Source: Chrysopilus asiliformis (lineage: Eukaryota > Arthropoda > Insecta > Diptera > Rhagionidae). From it: 64,000 bases of DNA. This document shows positions 48,769-60,724 of the stretch, in pieces. Positions within the stretch are counted from its first letter, which is position 1. The number at the start of each line of letters is the position of its first letter. Below the pieces are notes generated by a model that worked only from the letters and a program-made list of their open reading frames with translations, had not been told where the DNA came from and ran no database searches. The stretch lies in assembly GCA_964034945.1 (NCBI GenBank), contig OZ035962.1, forward strand, positions 16,301,388 to 16,365,387, in the 5' to 3' direction. The translations under genes were made by a program, and so were the position numbers.

Positions 48769-50823
48769 CTGAAAAATACACAAGAAGAATACGAATTGGT
48801 TAAACGGTCAGTTTGAGATGCGACATGATCGTAAAAAAATATATAAAAAAGAGGATGCATGCAAAAAAATCATATGAGAAAAAACTGTCGAGATGAAAGT
48901 TCCTGAAGGAACGTTGAAGAGTGGACATTGAAATATGAGATGGCGCCCATTTTCCGTTCGGATGAGTGGAAAGTGAGGTCATGCTTATTCGATCCCATCG
49001 AATTGCCATGTCAAGATTCAAAAAGTCATGTGGCTGGCCAGGTCTGGTAGGCAGAAACCGCCAGTAGACACTTAAAGGAGCCATTCATTAGGCGGCTAAT
49101 TAGCGACAAATCCTAATTTGCTATGCCAAATGTTGTCGTCATGGCAAAAGGGCCAACAACAAAAAATCCCTTTTGGTTGCAAAATTTTGATAATCTACTG
49201 CACAAGGATTGCAGTTAACTTTGCCTGGAAAAGGTCGCCTATTCCTTTTAAATACAACTTGAAAGCGATCCATATTGCCGATTTCTCATTTTATCCCAGA
49301 CAGCCATATTTATTTTGCAATTTCTTGGTTTGCAATTATTGACGGCAGCTAATTAAGAAATCCTTATGTCGCGACAGAGATAAGTTAACATGATGACTGT
49401 TTAACTTTTTGAAACTTAAATTTAAGGGTAGAATACATAAAAAGAATTATTTTACTAACCTGATAAGCAGTGACTGCAACAAATTCGGTTTCGGGGAAGA
49501 AAAATGCTTGCTGTGGTGCCCAAGGGATCTGTGTTGGATCTGATGTTCGAATAATGTGAATTCTCGGCTGATATTTGTGCATGCTCGTTAAAACCACCTG
49601 GAAATTGAAAGAATATTTTAATCGTAATTTTTTTTTTCGTTATTTTGAAAATTAAAAGTTTTGAAAACACAAAACCATAAGAGGGCAAACGAGGATAGGG
49701 GTTTTAAGGAAAGATAGCAGGAGATGGACTTTTAAGACAGGATGGGTAACGAGAAATATTTTCTCTCTTTGTGACGAAAAGTATTTTCTCCGCTAGCTGA
49801 ATTGTCCAAAAGTAAGAACCGGATCAAAATAGCTGAAATGGTTGAGAAAATAGAAGAGGAGGGGGACAGAAAAAAGGGGAGTATTAGCACTAATCTTTTA
49901 ACCAACCCTTGATTGTAAATTTCGATCCAACTGTGGGCATAAAGACACGCAAATATATGATTTTCATATAAAATATAATCATTGCTTGCTTATAAAAAAC
50001 GAATAGAGAATTTTTTTTTCTGAATATTTTAAAGCCGAACCAAACGCCTGGCACCAGGAAATATCAATGCAAAAGAAACTTTTAATCTCTTTGCGGTTAA
50101 TCATGAATATCTGCATAAAGACTTAATCCAACTTAAGTGAAACTACAGGAAGATTTTAAACAGTTTGTGATTTGCATAAAAGAAGTAGTAGGAAAATCTT
50201 TCCGAGGAATCCATGAAAAGATCAAGAATGAAAAGAGCTCGCAAATGACAACACAACGCAAAGGATCATTTTAAGATGGATCCTTCTCTATTACCAAAGA
50301 TAGAAAGTGCTTGACATCCCATTGCGATTATCCTTTTTACTCGAAATTATTCACAAACACGCAATTTTATGGTATATTGGATTTACAAACAATTTCCGAT
50401 TGTTATGTCTTTTTTCACGTTAACCTTAAGGCTTCCACCTTTTGTTAAGCAATTACGCCAGTTTTAGGCCATTTTCTCGCTATAGAAAATGGATATTCTT
50501 TGCGATATTAAATTGAAATCTTATGTAAAATGATTGCTGCTGGTTCTATACTTACATGTCCATTATTATCGAGGGTATTGTTGGTTAATTTCACTTTGTT
50601 GAAGAGTATTGGTTGCGCCTGCCAGTGTGATCCTTGGGCAGGACTGTCCGGATGCAAGTACATCCTTTGTGGACTTTGCGGCTCAGCACCGCCAGCTGGT
50701 ACCCATTGTGATCCAGAGAATTTGTATCTACAATCACCAATCGGGACCATTTCCAGCAGGACGCAATAATTGACATCATCCTCGAGTCCTGACAGCGATA
50801 GTCTCATTGATGGAAACATTCGT
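47965..50823 (-). CDS. Doc: Dorsocross-like T-box transcription factor, 3' three exons (5' part not found)
   Basis: Three exons (50823-50556, 49597-49460, 48768-47965) join in frame to give about 402 residues ending at a TGA. Exon one here begins with the conserved [13 protein letters not shown] segment. The next supplies [16 protein letters not shown] and [13 protein letters not shown]. The last continues [18 protein letters not shown], which is the dimer-interface end of a T-box. The reading [17 protein letters not shown] followed by a CKRK basic patch fits the Dorsocross/Tbx6 group better than Tbx2/3 or Tbx20 (from family knowledge). In Drosophila, Doc proteins are nuclear DNA-binding regulators of amnioserosa, dorsal ectoderm and heart precursors downstream of Dpp. 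After the T-box come Ser-rich tracts, a His/Pro-rich stretch and a final FTISAIL motif. The N-terminus and first T-box segment are missing between 50823 and 64000. It could be another Tbx6-type paralogue; T-box identity itself is near certain. Confidence 0.9.
48769..49459 (-). other. Doc: Doc intron between T-box exon and terminal exon
   Basis: This 691-bp intron has a GTTAGT donor and CAG acceptor. Near 48870-49090 it is less AT-rich than the flanks, and several short open frames there match nothing I recognise. No repeat is evident. Confidence 0.8.
49460..49597 (-). CDS. Doc: Doc exon: T-box DNA-contacting segment
   Basis: This is a 138-nt, 46-codon exon with phase 0 at both ends. The acceptor is TTTCCAG and the donor GTTAGT. 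It encodes [16 protein letters not shown] through [13 protein letters not shown], the most conserved T-box block. There are no stops or frameshifts. The intron on its 5' side is 958 bp. Confidence 0.93.
49598..50555 (-). other. Doc: Doc intron between the two T-box exons
   Basis: This 958-bp intron has a GTAAG donor and a TTTCCAG acceptor. It is AT-rich with no repeat or RNA gene recognised. Confidence 0.8.
50556..50823 (-). CDS. Doc: Doc exon: T-box central part
   Basis: This 268-nt exon starts with the last base of a split Arg codon after a pyrimidine-rich acceptor ending in CAG. It encodes 89 further residues, from [10 protein letters not shown] to [12 protein letters not shown]. It ends at a GTAAG donor (50555-50551) in phase 0. 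The segment includes the T-box core strands with [12 protein letters not shown] and the [11 protein letters not shown] block. The acceptor is phase 2, so the upstream exon must end with two bases of the Arg codon. Confidence 0.92.
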
Positions 50824-51386
50824 CTGGAAAAATAAACAAAATTTGGATTTATTTATTTGTAGCTGAAAATGCATTTTTGAGTGGAAAAATTTGATTCTGT
50901 TTATGCGTGTTTACAACCCGAAACAATTTTTTTTTTCTTTTATTAGCACGCATCCATCCAGAAGTGTTTACTTGCACACAATATGTAAAAACATATGCAA
51001 AAGCATGTCTAATTTATTCAAAATTAAATAACAACATTGAATTGGTCAGAATATTGAAAATATTCCGCTTGTCACTGATGTTTATTTGTGGAATATGTCT
51101 TCCGTGTTTATTGAATTTTCCAACGAAATACTTGAAACGTCTGTTCAGTTATTTAAAAATTGCAGCATGTTGAAAACAATATTTTTTTAATGTTTTTTTT
51201 TGTGTATATTTATGAGTTTAGTGGTATAGTGTCGAAAATATTTGGTCAACGTAAAAACGAAAAACTTTTCAGATTTGTATACCATTGTGTAAAAGTTTTG
51301 CTTATTTGATGAGAAAGAACTAGATTCCGGCCTATATTACTTTTGTGGGGAAAACAATTTGTTAAGCCTAAAGTGAAATCACTTTG

Positions 51387-51623
51387 AGGCTGTCCATAAA
51401 ATATGTTACACTAATTTTCTCGAACCCTTCACCCCTCTTGGTATTAAAACGGTATTAAAACTCCGGTTTAAACAAGAAATGGCGAAAAAAGCATGACGAA
51501 AGCCTTTTTCCCAATTTCTTGGTTAAACCGGTGTTTTAATACCTCCGTCACATTACAACAGCAACCCCCCCCCCCCTCCCCACTAACACCCTTCTAAAAG
51601 TATAACATATTTCATAGACCCCC
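51387..51623. mobile_element. Foldback MITE with GGCTGTCCATAAAATATGTT ends
   Basis: The left end GGCTGTCCATAAAATATGTT pairs with the right end, reversed GGGTCTATGAAATATGTTAT. Inside, GGTATTAAAACTCCGGTTTA pairs with TAAACCGGTGTTTTAATACC around a short loop. A C-run (51566-51579) lies in the right arm. Confidence 0.65.
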
Positions 51624-53460
51624 TACTCCTGCATTGCGGGGGTCTTACTCCTGGGAGTAACGCCAATGTTCAAAGCTTTTTTTCTAAATATAATTTACTT
51701 GCTCTGGAAAGATCTTATTCAATTAATTCAAACAATTGGGCGACATTTTGATTCATAAATATGTAAATACTGATGAAGAGAAACTTAAAAAAATTAATTT
51801 TTTTATGAGAAACCGTTTATCAGGAATTTTGTCTTTTCTAAATTTAAAAGGAATTTTGTATTTTTCAATTTTTTTTCCTTTTTTGAATGTAAAAAAAATT
51901 CCTGCTAAAACTTTCAGATTCTTGATTGAGAACTTTAAGCCAAACTCTGAATATTTTTTCGAGAACTTAAAAATTCCTACCTTTAAAAATACTTCAATAT
52001 TTTAAAAAAAAATATTAAAAGCAAATCTGATATCATCGATTTTTATAAAAACTTCCAGGATATCTCAAAAAATTAATTGGAACTTTCGTTTTCTACTGAG
52101 GTAATAAATTCTAGTTCTAAATCTTTATCAGAGGTAAAGATTAAGACTAACAAAAGAAACCGAACCAGGATTTTGTCACCCTTGACAAGTAATAAAAATC
52201 GGTTTTCATATTTTTGCTGACAGTTAAAGAAAATTCTTCAGTTTCAACAATCTTCGGCACATCACAGGTCAAATTTTTTTCGATATGTTTTTGTAATATT
52301 TTTCAAATCCTTACCTCAAAACTTATCTAAAAATCTTTTTATTCTTTCGCTGCGACATAACTCATCACCTCTCGCCGAGCATATTTGGCACAAAGCATAG
52401 AAACATAAAAAGGTCACTTAACGTTTACATTTGTTATGCCATCATAACGCAAAAAAATAAAAAAAAAAGTCAAAGAGAGAAATCCGTATCGACGACGACG
52501 ACGACGTCCAGAAATAATTCATCAAATTCCTTTCGAAAGATGTGTCCGATCTTCATCTCTTGCCGATCACTTCGCAATTCGTGGCCAAAGATGAAACAGA
52601 ACAGAAGGAAGGATCTGTTTGACCATCATAATACATGGAAAACATAATTTAATGTATGTAGACAAAAAACTTGGCGCCATCACCTCCTGCTGATCTAAGA
52701 CAAAAGATCGTTAGGAATCGTGTTTTAGTTTTTTTTTCACTTCAGACATCAAGGGCTTTGACTAAAACTGAATATGAGTTAATGTTGAGGTTTCTCCATG
52801 AAGACAAGTGTGTTATGATCTAACAAGTGATCGTACATACAAATATAACGTATAATAGTATGGAAGTATTTTGGGATGAAAACACTATTGAAAAAGGTTC
52901 CATCAATGTTTTTATGTTTTCTCCTGGCTTATGATTATTATAGTTATTAACGAAATTTTATTTGTTTGCTTTTCTAAAAAGTTACATATGCGGAAAAGTA
53001 AAAAATATCCTGATTGTTGGGACTCGATTTGAAGGATCAATAATCGATTTTGAGGGTGAACACATGTGACTTTGGGATGAGTAGAAAATTATAGTATTCA
53101 AAATTAGTAACAAGGTATGTTGATTTACAAGGAGAAAGAATTCCGATGAATTTGAAGAAAACACTGAGTATGAGTTTAGAACCTTGGCTTTCTGTCGAAA
53201 ATATTGTCGAAAATTTCAACCTCACAGATTTTTATTACGTTTTTTTATTACGAATTCTTATTACATCTTCTTTCGATATTTATGTTGAAATTTTTTGTAC
53301 AAAAGCATTTGAAACTCGATAATTAACTGTGTTAGAAAATTGAACTTTGGCACAGAACAAACTTTTATGAAAAGTTGATCCCCTTCCGAAAACGATGAAA
53401 ATCGAACCACTCCCCCCCCCCCCCCCCCACCTCCCCTCCCCCATACAAATGGAAAGGATT

Positions 53461-53590
53461 TTTGTCATTTTCTCGAAAACGGTTCATTTGATCAAAAAAA
53501 TTGTGTAGATAAAAAGTGTTTGCAATATGATTCTACATAACTCTACAATGCACCAAAATTCAATCAGACCACTCCTTTTCAATACAAGTG
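53461..53590 (+). repeat. Dispersed repeat family R1, copy 5
   Basis: TTTTCTCGAAAACGGTTCAT, AAAAAGTGTTTGCAATATGA, TTCTACATAAC, CACCAAAATTCAATCAGACC and ACTCC. A long C-run (about 53411-53429) lies just before it. Confidence 0.65.
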
Positions 53591-53841
53591 GAAGAGATTT
53601 CTGCAATTTTCTGCAAAAAGGTTCACTTTTTCAAAAAACTCTGTTCCGTTTGGTTCTATGGGACCATGACAGCTTTCGAAAGAAAAAAACGCGTCAAAAT
53701 CGGTTAAGGTCTTCTGGTAGAAGTCGATCTTACAAATTTTTTTTGCACAACATTTACACATATACACAAAAACACACACATGAATACACGAATCACATGT
53801 TGTGGACTTATCGAACTGATTAGATAGGTATATGTTGCTTC

Positions 53842-54174
53842 AGGTTACAATGAAACTTTCAGGTTACAATGAAACTTTCAGGTTACAATGAAACCTTCAG
53901 GTTACAATGAAACTTTCAGGTTACAATGAAACTTTCAGGTTACAATGAAACTTTCAGGTTACAATAAAACTTTCAGGTTACAATGAAACTTTAAGCTTAC
54001 AATGAAACTTTCAGGTTACAATGAAACTTTCAGGTTACAATGAAACTTTCAGGTTACAATAAAACTTTCAGGTTACAATGAAACCTTCAGGTTACAATGA
54101 AACTTTCAGGTTACAATGAAACTTTCAGGTTACAATGAAACTTTCAGGTTACAATGAAACTTTCAGGTTACAAT
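53842..54174 (+). repeat. Minisatellite, 19-bp unit, about 17.5 copies
   Basis: The unit AGGTTACAATGAAACTTTC repeats head to tail with only occasional single-base changes (for example AAACCTTC, and AAGCTTAC near 53993). There are no spacers, so it is not a CRISPR-type array. Confidence 0.97.
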
Positions 54175-54179
54175 TGCGT

Positions 54180-54482
54180 TACACTGAAAAACGCACAGGT
54201 TTCGAGAAATTTTCAGAAAACGGTATTTAAAAAAAATGTTTAGGAAGTACCCGTAATAGCTACCTTAACTTTTCCAAAAGTCGCTAACTCACCGCGTTCA
54301 GGAGTTTTTTGAGATACGTAAAACGGACAGACTGACAGATCGACAGACCGAAAGATCGACAGATCGATCCTCATAATTTTGCCTGAAACGGATTTCGTTC
54401 TGATCAGAAATTTTCTATTTGCCTCCGTTCTCGAGTCGGTCTCCATCATCACAACACCTTCCCTCTATAGAAGAGGAAAGTA
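54180..54482 (+). mobile_element. Repeat tail with GACAGACTGACAGATCGACAG tract
   Basis: TTTTCAGAAAACGG, GGAGTTTTTTGAGATACGTA, an ACGGACAGACTGACAGATCG tract, then AAGAGGAAAGTAAAAATTG. It follows the 19-bp minisatellite directly and resembles the tail at about 6950-7116 plus 8111-8225, which ends TATAAGAAAGTAAAAAC. Confidence 0.5.
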
Positions 54483-56439
54483 AAAATTGAATAATACGCA
54501 AAATGTATCAACTAGAGAGGTGGAGTACTCCCGTTTGTATTGGGTTTGCCAAGCAGTTTTAGATAAAATGCGAAAACCGACGACTTGAAGTAGTTTGGTT
54601 TGGGAATTCCTTGAATTTTCATGTAGCAACACAAGAATGTAACAGTTGTCAATTTAAATCAAATAACAATATCGGGGAATTTATTATCTGCTTTCGCGTT
54701 TTATTAAAAGTTGATATTTCTCTCCAGGTTATGAACACACCTAATATTATTAAAACATTTTTATAGTTTTTTTAAACCAAATGATACCAACACCCTTAAA
54801 AACCTTCTGGTAGTAATGATCTGGACGAAAATCTTCATCAATATGATTAATTATCAAAGCAGCCAAGAATCCTGGTGCCAAAATTTTGGTTTCCAGTATG
54901 CAAAAAGAATTTCTATACATATTTCTAACGCGAATTCCAAGATCCTGAGTGATGGAAGAAATCAATAAAGAACTTCGCCTGTCACTGATACTTTAAAGAG
55001 GTGTAGATACATTAAGAGAAATTAATGGTTATTTTCCCGAGGGTAACAGTTGGCACATTTTTTCACCGATTGCGACTTTCCGTAGCCAGAAGCGGAAACC
55101 GATAATTGCGCCAGCCATCGTTCAAGTACACAGAAAAGCTAAAGATCAGTTAGTGATCATTGAGCCCATAAAGGTATTCCCCTTTTTGCTTCACCGTCTC
55201 GACCCATCATTTTTTATACTCAATCGTCTTATACTTCAGAACGCCACCGTCTTTGACTCTTTAACTCATTTCGGCTTTGAAATTTTGAAGGTCTTGGCGC
55301 CTGCTTGACCCATCCTAGCCCAAAAGGCCGCACATGTCATAAATTAATGCCACAACATGGATTTTGGGTCTTTTTCCCAACTTCTACCTCCTCCTTGTGA
55401 ATTTATGTGGGCATGAATGTATCGATCTTCGTAAATTCCCGCCACTTTACTCCTTTCCCACAAATTCTACGATCACCTTTATTTCACTTTATTCTGTTTC
55501 ATTTGTTAAAACAAAACAGCAACGGGAACGTTATGAAAAAACACACAGAAGAGAAGCAGAAAAAAAAACTATAAAGTCTTGGATAGTGAGTATAAAAAGT
55601 CAACTTGAATTTATAATTAAGAAGAATCAGAATAAGACGAAAAAGATGCCTCCGAGGAAACCGATCTCGATCCCCAGTTGATCTTTAAATCTGTTATTCC
55701 GTAAGAAGCAGCCAAAGGAAGACTCTGATGAAAGATCATCTAACAAAATTATGTATTATTGTCTGATATCTTGTGCCAAGTTCCCATCGGCATTTCTATT
55801 TGTGAGCTTTTCAGGTATAACTAACAATTTTAAGTGAGAAATACCATTTTGACACCTATCATTATTTTCTGAATCATATATCTTTTGAATGTCAACCGTC
55901 ACGTTATAGCGCAGTGTAATTTAGATTTTCAGTAGAAATAATTACTGACGATAGAAAATTTACGGACGATGCAATTTATGTTCGGCGACGAAATTTAATT
56001 ACGCAAAGTTAATTATTCTCTAAATTGATTGTAAAAATATAAAAAAAAAACAAATTACATCCGACCTAATGTTCTTCTGGATTTTTTTTTATTAGTTGGT
56101 CAAAGTTATGTTACGGAAGTAATTATTTTAAAATCTCATGAATATTCTTATATAAAATACATTTACAAATACAGTCGCACCTAGATCAGTTCAATTTATC
56201 GAGGTTTCACAGTATTTTAAATTTACCACAGTAGGATCTTGTCCTGCGTGCTAATGATGTTCCGGTGAAATAACACGCACACCAAAATCGCCCAGATCGT
56301 TATTTTAAACTAAATGAAAAAAATTGAGGCCAAAATCGCAAAGATGCGAAGCCGCTCTAAAAGAAGCAGCGCAGGATGAAGCTTTTCTATAGACCATAAA
56401 ATATGTCACACAGGGGGGAGAGAGTGTCATCATACTAAT

Positions 56440-56682
56440 CATCATACTAATATATAAAAATGATTTGGTGTCTGTCTGTCTGTCTGTTCCTGAAATTCGG
56501 CATGAGTGTCTGTAGTAGTTCTGGTTCCAACATAGGCACATGGAAAAGTAGCACGAGGGGTGGGGGGAGTAAGGGGAGGGGGTCAAGTGATTTCGAAACT
56601 TAGTTTTTGTGCTATGTTACTCTTTCTCGGGGAAACTACTGAACCGATTGGCCTGAAATTTGGCATAGATGTTCCTAGTTGA
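56440..56682 (-). mobile_element. Non-LTR-like 3' tail (minus orientation)
   Basis: The reverse-complement copy of the family at 36529-36842: TAATATATAAAAATGATTTG, then GTGTCTGTCTGTCTG, the G-rich stretch and CTACTGAACCGATTGGCCTG. A fragment resembling the MITE end at 51387 (CCATAAAATATGTCACAC) lies just left of it at 56397. Confidence 0.65.
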
Positions 56683-59010
56683 GAATAAAATTGAATTCCT
56701 ATAAAAAGCGATTTAGTACAAAAAGTTACATGACGGTAATAAAAATCGCGAAAATCCGAGAAAGGGCGAAGGAAGGCAAGAGGCGGGTCCTAAAAGGCAA
56801 AAATTAGCATGACGTAATTTGTGGACAAAGAAAGGAAATATCGGTTATGTTATTTGTAAATGCTTGTGCGTTGTGATTCGAAGGAAACACATTGGGTGAT
56901 AAGTTGTTCCAAAGTTTTATTGTTCGTACGATAAACACATCTTAGAGAAAAACCGTGTAAAATAAACCGCGTGAAAGAGTGTTTTAATCCTGGTGTGCTT
57001 CGGCATTAAAGGAGCTTCTCCTAAGCTCTGACTGGAATCATAAAAAAAAACACAGAACTATGTACACATCAAATTGACTATTTTTAAAATCGAATTCGTC
57101 ATTTTGCAAATCATCTGCAAAAGTTTTTGCGTTTTGTCTTCCTTAAGAATTAGATTTTTTGTGAATGTTTTTTGTGATGAGATTAAAGCAGCTGTAAGTA
57201 TTGTTATATTTTATAAAAATGTCTATCTATATTGTGGAACTTAGTATATCTTTACGAAAAAAAAAATCAAATTCATGCCGAAACATTTTTTAGACGAATT
57301 TATTTGAAAAATGGTGAATTTGATTTGCAAATTGACCAATTTGATGTGAAAATTCGTAAAATTGGTGTGTGTTGTCGTCTAATTTCTTCAAATTTAAAAT
57401 AAAGGAAATCAAAATTTAATTTTTTCATGAATTGATGGTGTTTAGATTCGGCCCAATTTTAAAGCATTTTAAAACCAATTTTTTCCCCGCAAAATTCAGA
57501 ACTTTTTCTTCTTAAAATGTCTACAAATCGTTTGCCAGTGGGACCCAAGATTTATAAAATTGATCATCGATGTGATTAGTAAAGTTTATTGATCGTCAAA
57601 GCTTGTAAGAATTATTTTAAAGCTTAGCTTATATGTAAGTCTAGAAGTGAGCCTCTATAATCGTGATGATCGATATTAAGATTTTGTGGGGAGCCTCTTA
57701 AGTAATCATCATTTGATTTTGTCTATAGGTGCCGACTTTATATATACACAAATTAGATAAATTGCCGTTGAATTGGCTACAAGATTTCATAAAATATTCT
57801 AATGATTCTCTGATATGATCATTGAAAAAGAAGATTTTCTACGAATAGCCAACGAATGAAGGAAGCTAGCCAGCAAAAAAAAAACGATAAGATTTCAAGG
57901 TAAAAAAGAAGAAGAAAAAAAACTTGAGAATAAATAATATGATCACGCTGATCGCTTAATAAATGAATCTATGATAATTATAAGGCGTTAAGACTTTATA
58001 TGGCTATTCAAAATATCCTTTTACGAAAATATTAAATCAGTTTATGATCGATATTAAGTTTTAAATCTCTTGTCTCGTTTGTATACTTATTTTAATGTTT
58101 TGTTTTTTATTTCATGTTATGAACGTTTTCATGGTGTCTAAAAGTCAACACGTTATAAAATTTCCGGTTTTATTTACCTCTTTGGGTATTAAAGGATATT
58201 TTTTTGTTATCTTAGGCTGTTTTCTCATATGTTCTTTGGTCGGGGCCCAGTGCATGATTGTCAGTTTGTCATTTTTACAATGGCATTGGTCAATAAACTT
58301 TGACGCCATTAAGATTTGTTGCTCTTCATGTTGAGCCTTATATTTGTCAAAAACAGACACTTGAAATATAAAAATTTAAATATCGTAAAATATTGTTTTT
58401 TTTTCGAATCTGGACAAGTTGTATTTTGGGACTTTTTTTATTTTATTTATCTTTTTTTGAAGAATCCGAGACAATGAGTTGTAAAATTTTTAAAGTGGTC
58501 GTCTGACCGATTGTAGTTTTCAGTTTAAGGGTTTTTTTTGCTCCTTTCAGTATCTCAGTGGTGTTTCAAATATCTTCAACACGTGGTAACCATTTTGAAT
58601 GCCCTGACGCCTGTCAGTCGTCAAATAAAACAAATGAAAAATTAGGACTAGTTTTAGAGATCTTTCAGTGCTCATTAATTCTACAATTGTGTATATAAAA
58701 ATACAAAAATATTCAATCGCTATTATTAAAACAAATTCATAGATTTGTCAGCCGTTGACATATAAAGCTGCAAAACATACACAATTTTTTTATTTTTAGT
58801 CGAAAAAATCGTAATAAAAATCGGAAAAATAAGTTTATACGAAATTTCAAGTCTATCGCTCCATCCGTGCACCGTAAATAGCCTCGAATATATGATTATG
58901 GTAAAGGGTTCAGACCCCTCTAGTTCCGAAACGATAAATTTCGAAGGTTTTTCCTTCAATCCGGTATCTTGATTACCTATCGACTAAAAAAGACTTCAAT
59001 CGAATCTCTG

Positions 59011-59222
59011 TTTTACCGAAAACTGAGGATCGTATGGAAAAATTTATAAAGATAAAATGTGTTTAGAACATGATTTTACATAACCGGCCCATACATCAAA
59101 ATGTAATCGGACCACTCCTTTCCCTCTCTCGTATACAAATGGGATTTTTTTAAAATAAACATTTTGTCTGGCATCATATAGAGTATTTGACGACTGGCCA
59201 TTGTAGCTTTTCTTATGTTTTT
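59011..59222 (+). repeat. Dispersed repeat family R1, copy 6
   Basis: ACCGAAAACTGAGGATCGTA, AAAATGTGTTTAGAACATGA, TTTTACATAACCGGCCCATA, CATCAAAATGTAATCGGACC, GTATACAAATGGG, ATTTTGTCTGGC and GACGACTGGCCATTGTAGCT. This is the most complete copy. Confidence 0.7.
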
Positions 59223-59819
59223 TTATTTATTTTGCATTGCCAGTCGCTCAAGTAAACAGCCTTATCTTCCGTTCAATTGAATCTCCGCAAAAAATAAGTG
59301 CAAGTGGTACAAAACGAAGTTCCGATATTATTTATGTTTCAAGATCAAAAGAGCGTGAGATTCAACAATTAATAAGCAAAAGAAAAATAATTTTCGCCTT
59401 AATCTTAGCAAATGATCTCCTCAGGTAAACATGTTTTCACGCAGCGATTTTGTTTGTGTACAAACCGCTCGCTAGCTCTTCTTGTCCTTTGGAGCGTATA
59501 ACAAGAAAATATGAACCAATTTTCCTGCTTTTCTTTTATTACTACCTCATATCACCGAATGTCAACATTGACCTAGAGAATCGAGTCAGCATTGCGGCAT
59601 TTATTAACAGAAATTCTATTCATAATCCTCATAGATTCTGGTGCATTGCAGCCCTCCTGCTAAGATACTGAGATTTGTAGCAACTTCTTGCTAAAATTCA
59701 CCACTTCAAGTGAGAAAAGACAATTTCCCTTGGCGCGTTGAATGTTTGGCGCCACAATTTTATCAAGCGACATTATCGCTTAAATACACTCAATGTTAAG
59801 TAAACACCTATCGCTACTA

Positions 59820-60724
59820 ACACATGGATCAATAAGTCCCGAGACTAACCCAGAGATGACGCTCGTAGTAAACCAGTAACCACGTCTTTCTAGAGTACTA
59901 ACCTTTGCTTGAAACGTGTCAAAATTTTAAGTCGATCGGACCAGAAACAGCTGAGTTATCGAGGTTGGAGTAAAGTCGTTTTGTAGTTTGTTTAAAAAAT
60001 GGAAAAAACCGAGTTTCGTGTTCTGATAAAACATTGTTTTTTAATGGATAAAAACACCGTGCAAGCGAAACAATGGATTGAAAAATGTTACCCGGACTCT
60101 TGTCCATCAAAAGCAACGATTTGTCGGTGGTTTGCCGAGTTTAAACGTGGTCGTACCGACACAAATGACGCGGAACGCTCGGGTAGACCTGTGGAAGCCG
60201 TTACACCGGAAAATGTGAGTGAAGTGACAAAAATTATAATGAAAGATCGTAAAGTGAAGCTCCGTGAGATTGCTGAGATAACACAGATATCATATGGAAG
60301 TGCATTTACTATCCTTCATGAAAAATTGAGCATGAAAAAGGTTTTTTCCAAGTGGGTGCCGCGATTGCTTTCGATGAAACAAAAACAGCAACGAGTCGAT
60401 GATTCAGAAAGCTGTTTATCGCTATTTACTCGCAATAAAAAAGATTTCTTGCGTCGTTACGTGACCATGGACGAAACATGGATACATCACTACACTCCAG
60501 AGTCGAAGCGGCAGTCATCTGAGTGGCGCACAGCTGGCGAAAGCCGTCCGAAGCGTCCGAAAACGCAGCAGTCAGCTGGCAAAGTCATGGCGTCAGTTTT
60601 TTGGGATACGCATGGCGTGACGATTGTATCACCCTAAAAGGTGATTATATTGATGAATAAAAAAAAATTTTGCAAAAAAAATGTTGTTTTCATTGTTAGT
60701 CTCGGGACTTATTGATCCATGTGT
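59820..60724 (+). mobile_element. Internally deleted mariner, irritans type, with TA duplication
   Basis: The element is 905 bp with 30-bp terminal inverted repeats at 59820-59849 and 60695-60724, identical in both copies. It is flanked by TA at 59818-59819 and 60725-60726, the Tc1/mariner target duplication. The repeats contain ATAAGTCCCGAGAC, close to the ATAAGTCCC core of irritans-type ends. It encodes the N-terminal 60% of a transposase and then jumps to the normal 3' tail, so it is a deletion derivative. Identical repeats suggest a fairly recent insertion. Confidence 0.92.
59999..60637 (+). pseudogene. Truncated mariner transposase, 212 codons
   Basis: The start MEKTEFRVLIKHCFL is the usual mariner N-terminus. 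Residues 1-110 cover the two helix-turn-helix DNA-binding domains with an SGRP motif at 61-64. The WVPRLL linker follows at 119-124. The first catalytic Asp is D158 in VTMDETWIHHYTPE. The frame is uninterrupted to VFWDTHGVTIVSP and then stops, so the second and third catalytic Asp residues are absent and the product cannot cleave DNA. A different frame at 60634-60660 reads LKGDYIDE-stop, like the normal C-terminal tail, showing that the deletion joined the two parts out of frame. If expressed it could still bind the repeats. Known full-length irritans transposases are about 345-350 residues. Confidence 0.9.

Larger units (their letters stand above)
50824..59819. other. Presumed Doc intron or upstream DNA
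   Basis: No T-box start (a TEMIITK-like coding string on minus with a donor) was found. Repeats inside are listed separately. An ACGACGACGACGACG run lies at about 52492-52506. Short frames have no known domain. Confidence 0.5.

Noticed and set aside
53842..54174. CRISPR-like array
   Set aside because: The units are contiguous with no unique spacers, and the DNA is eukaryotic.
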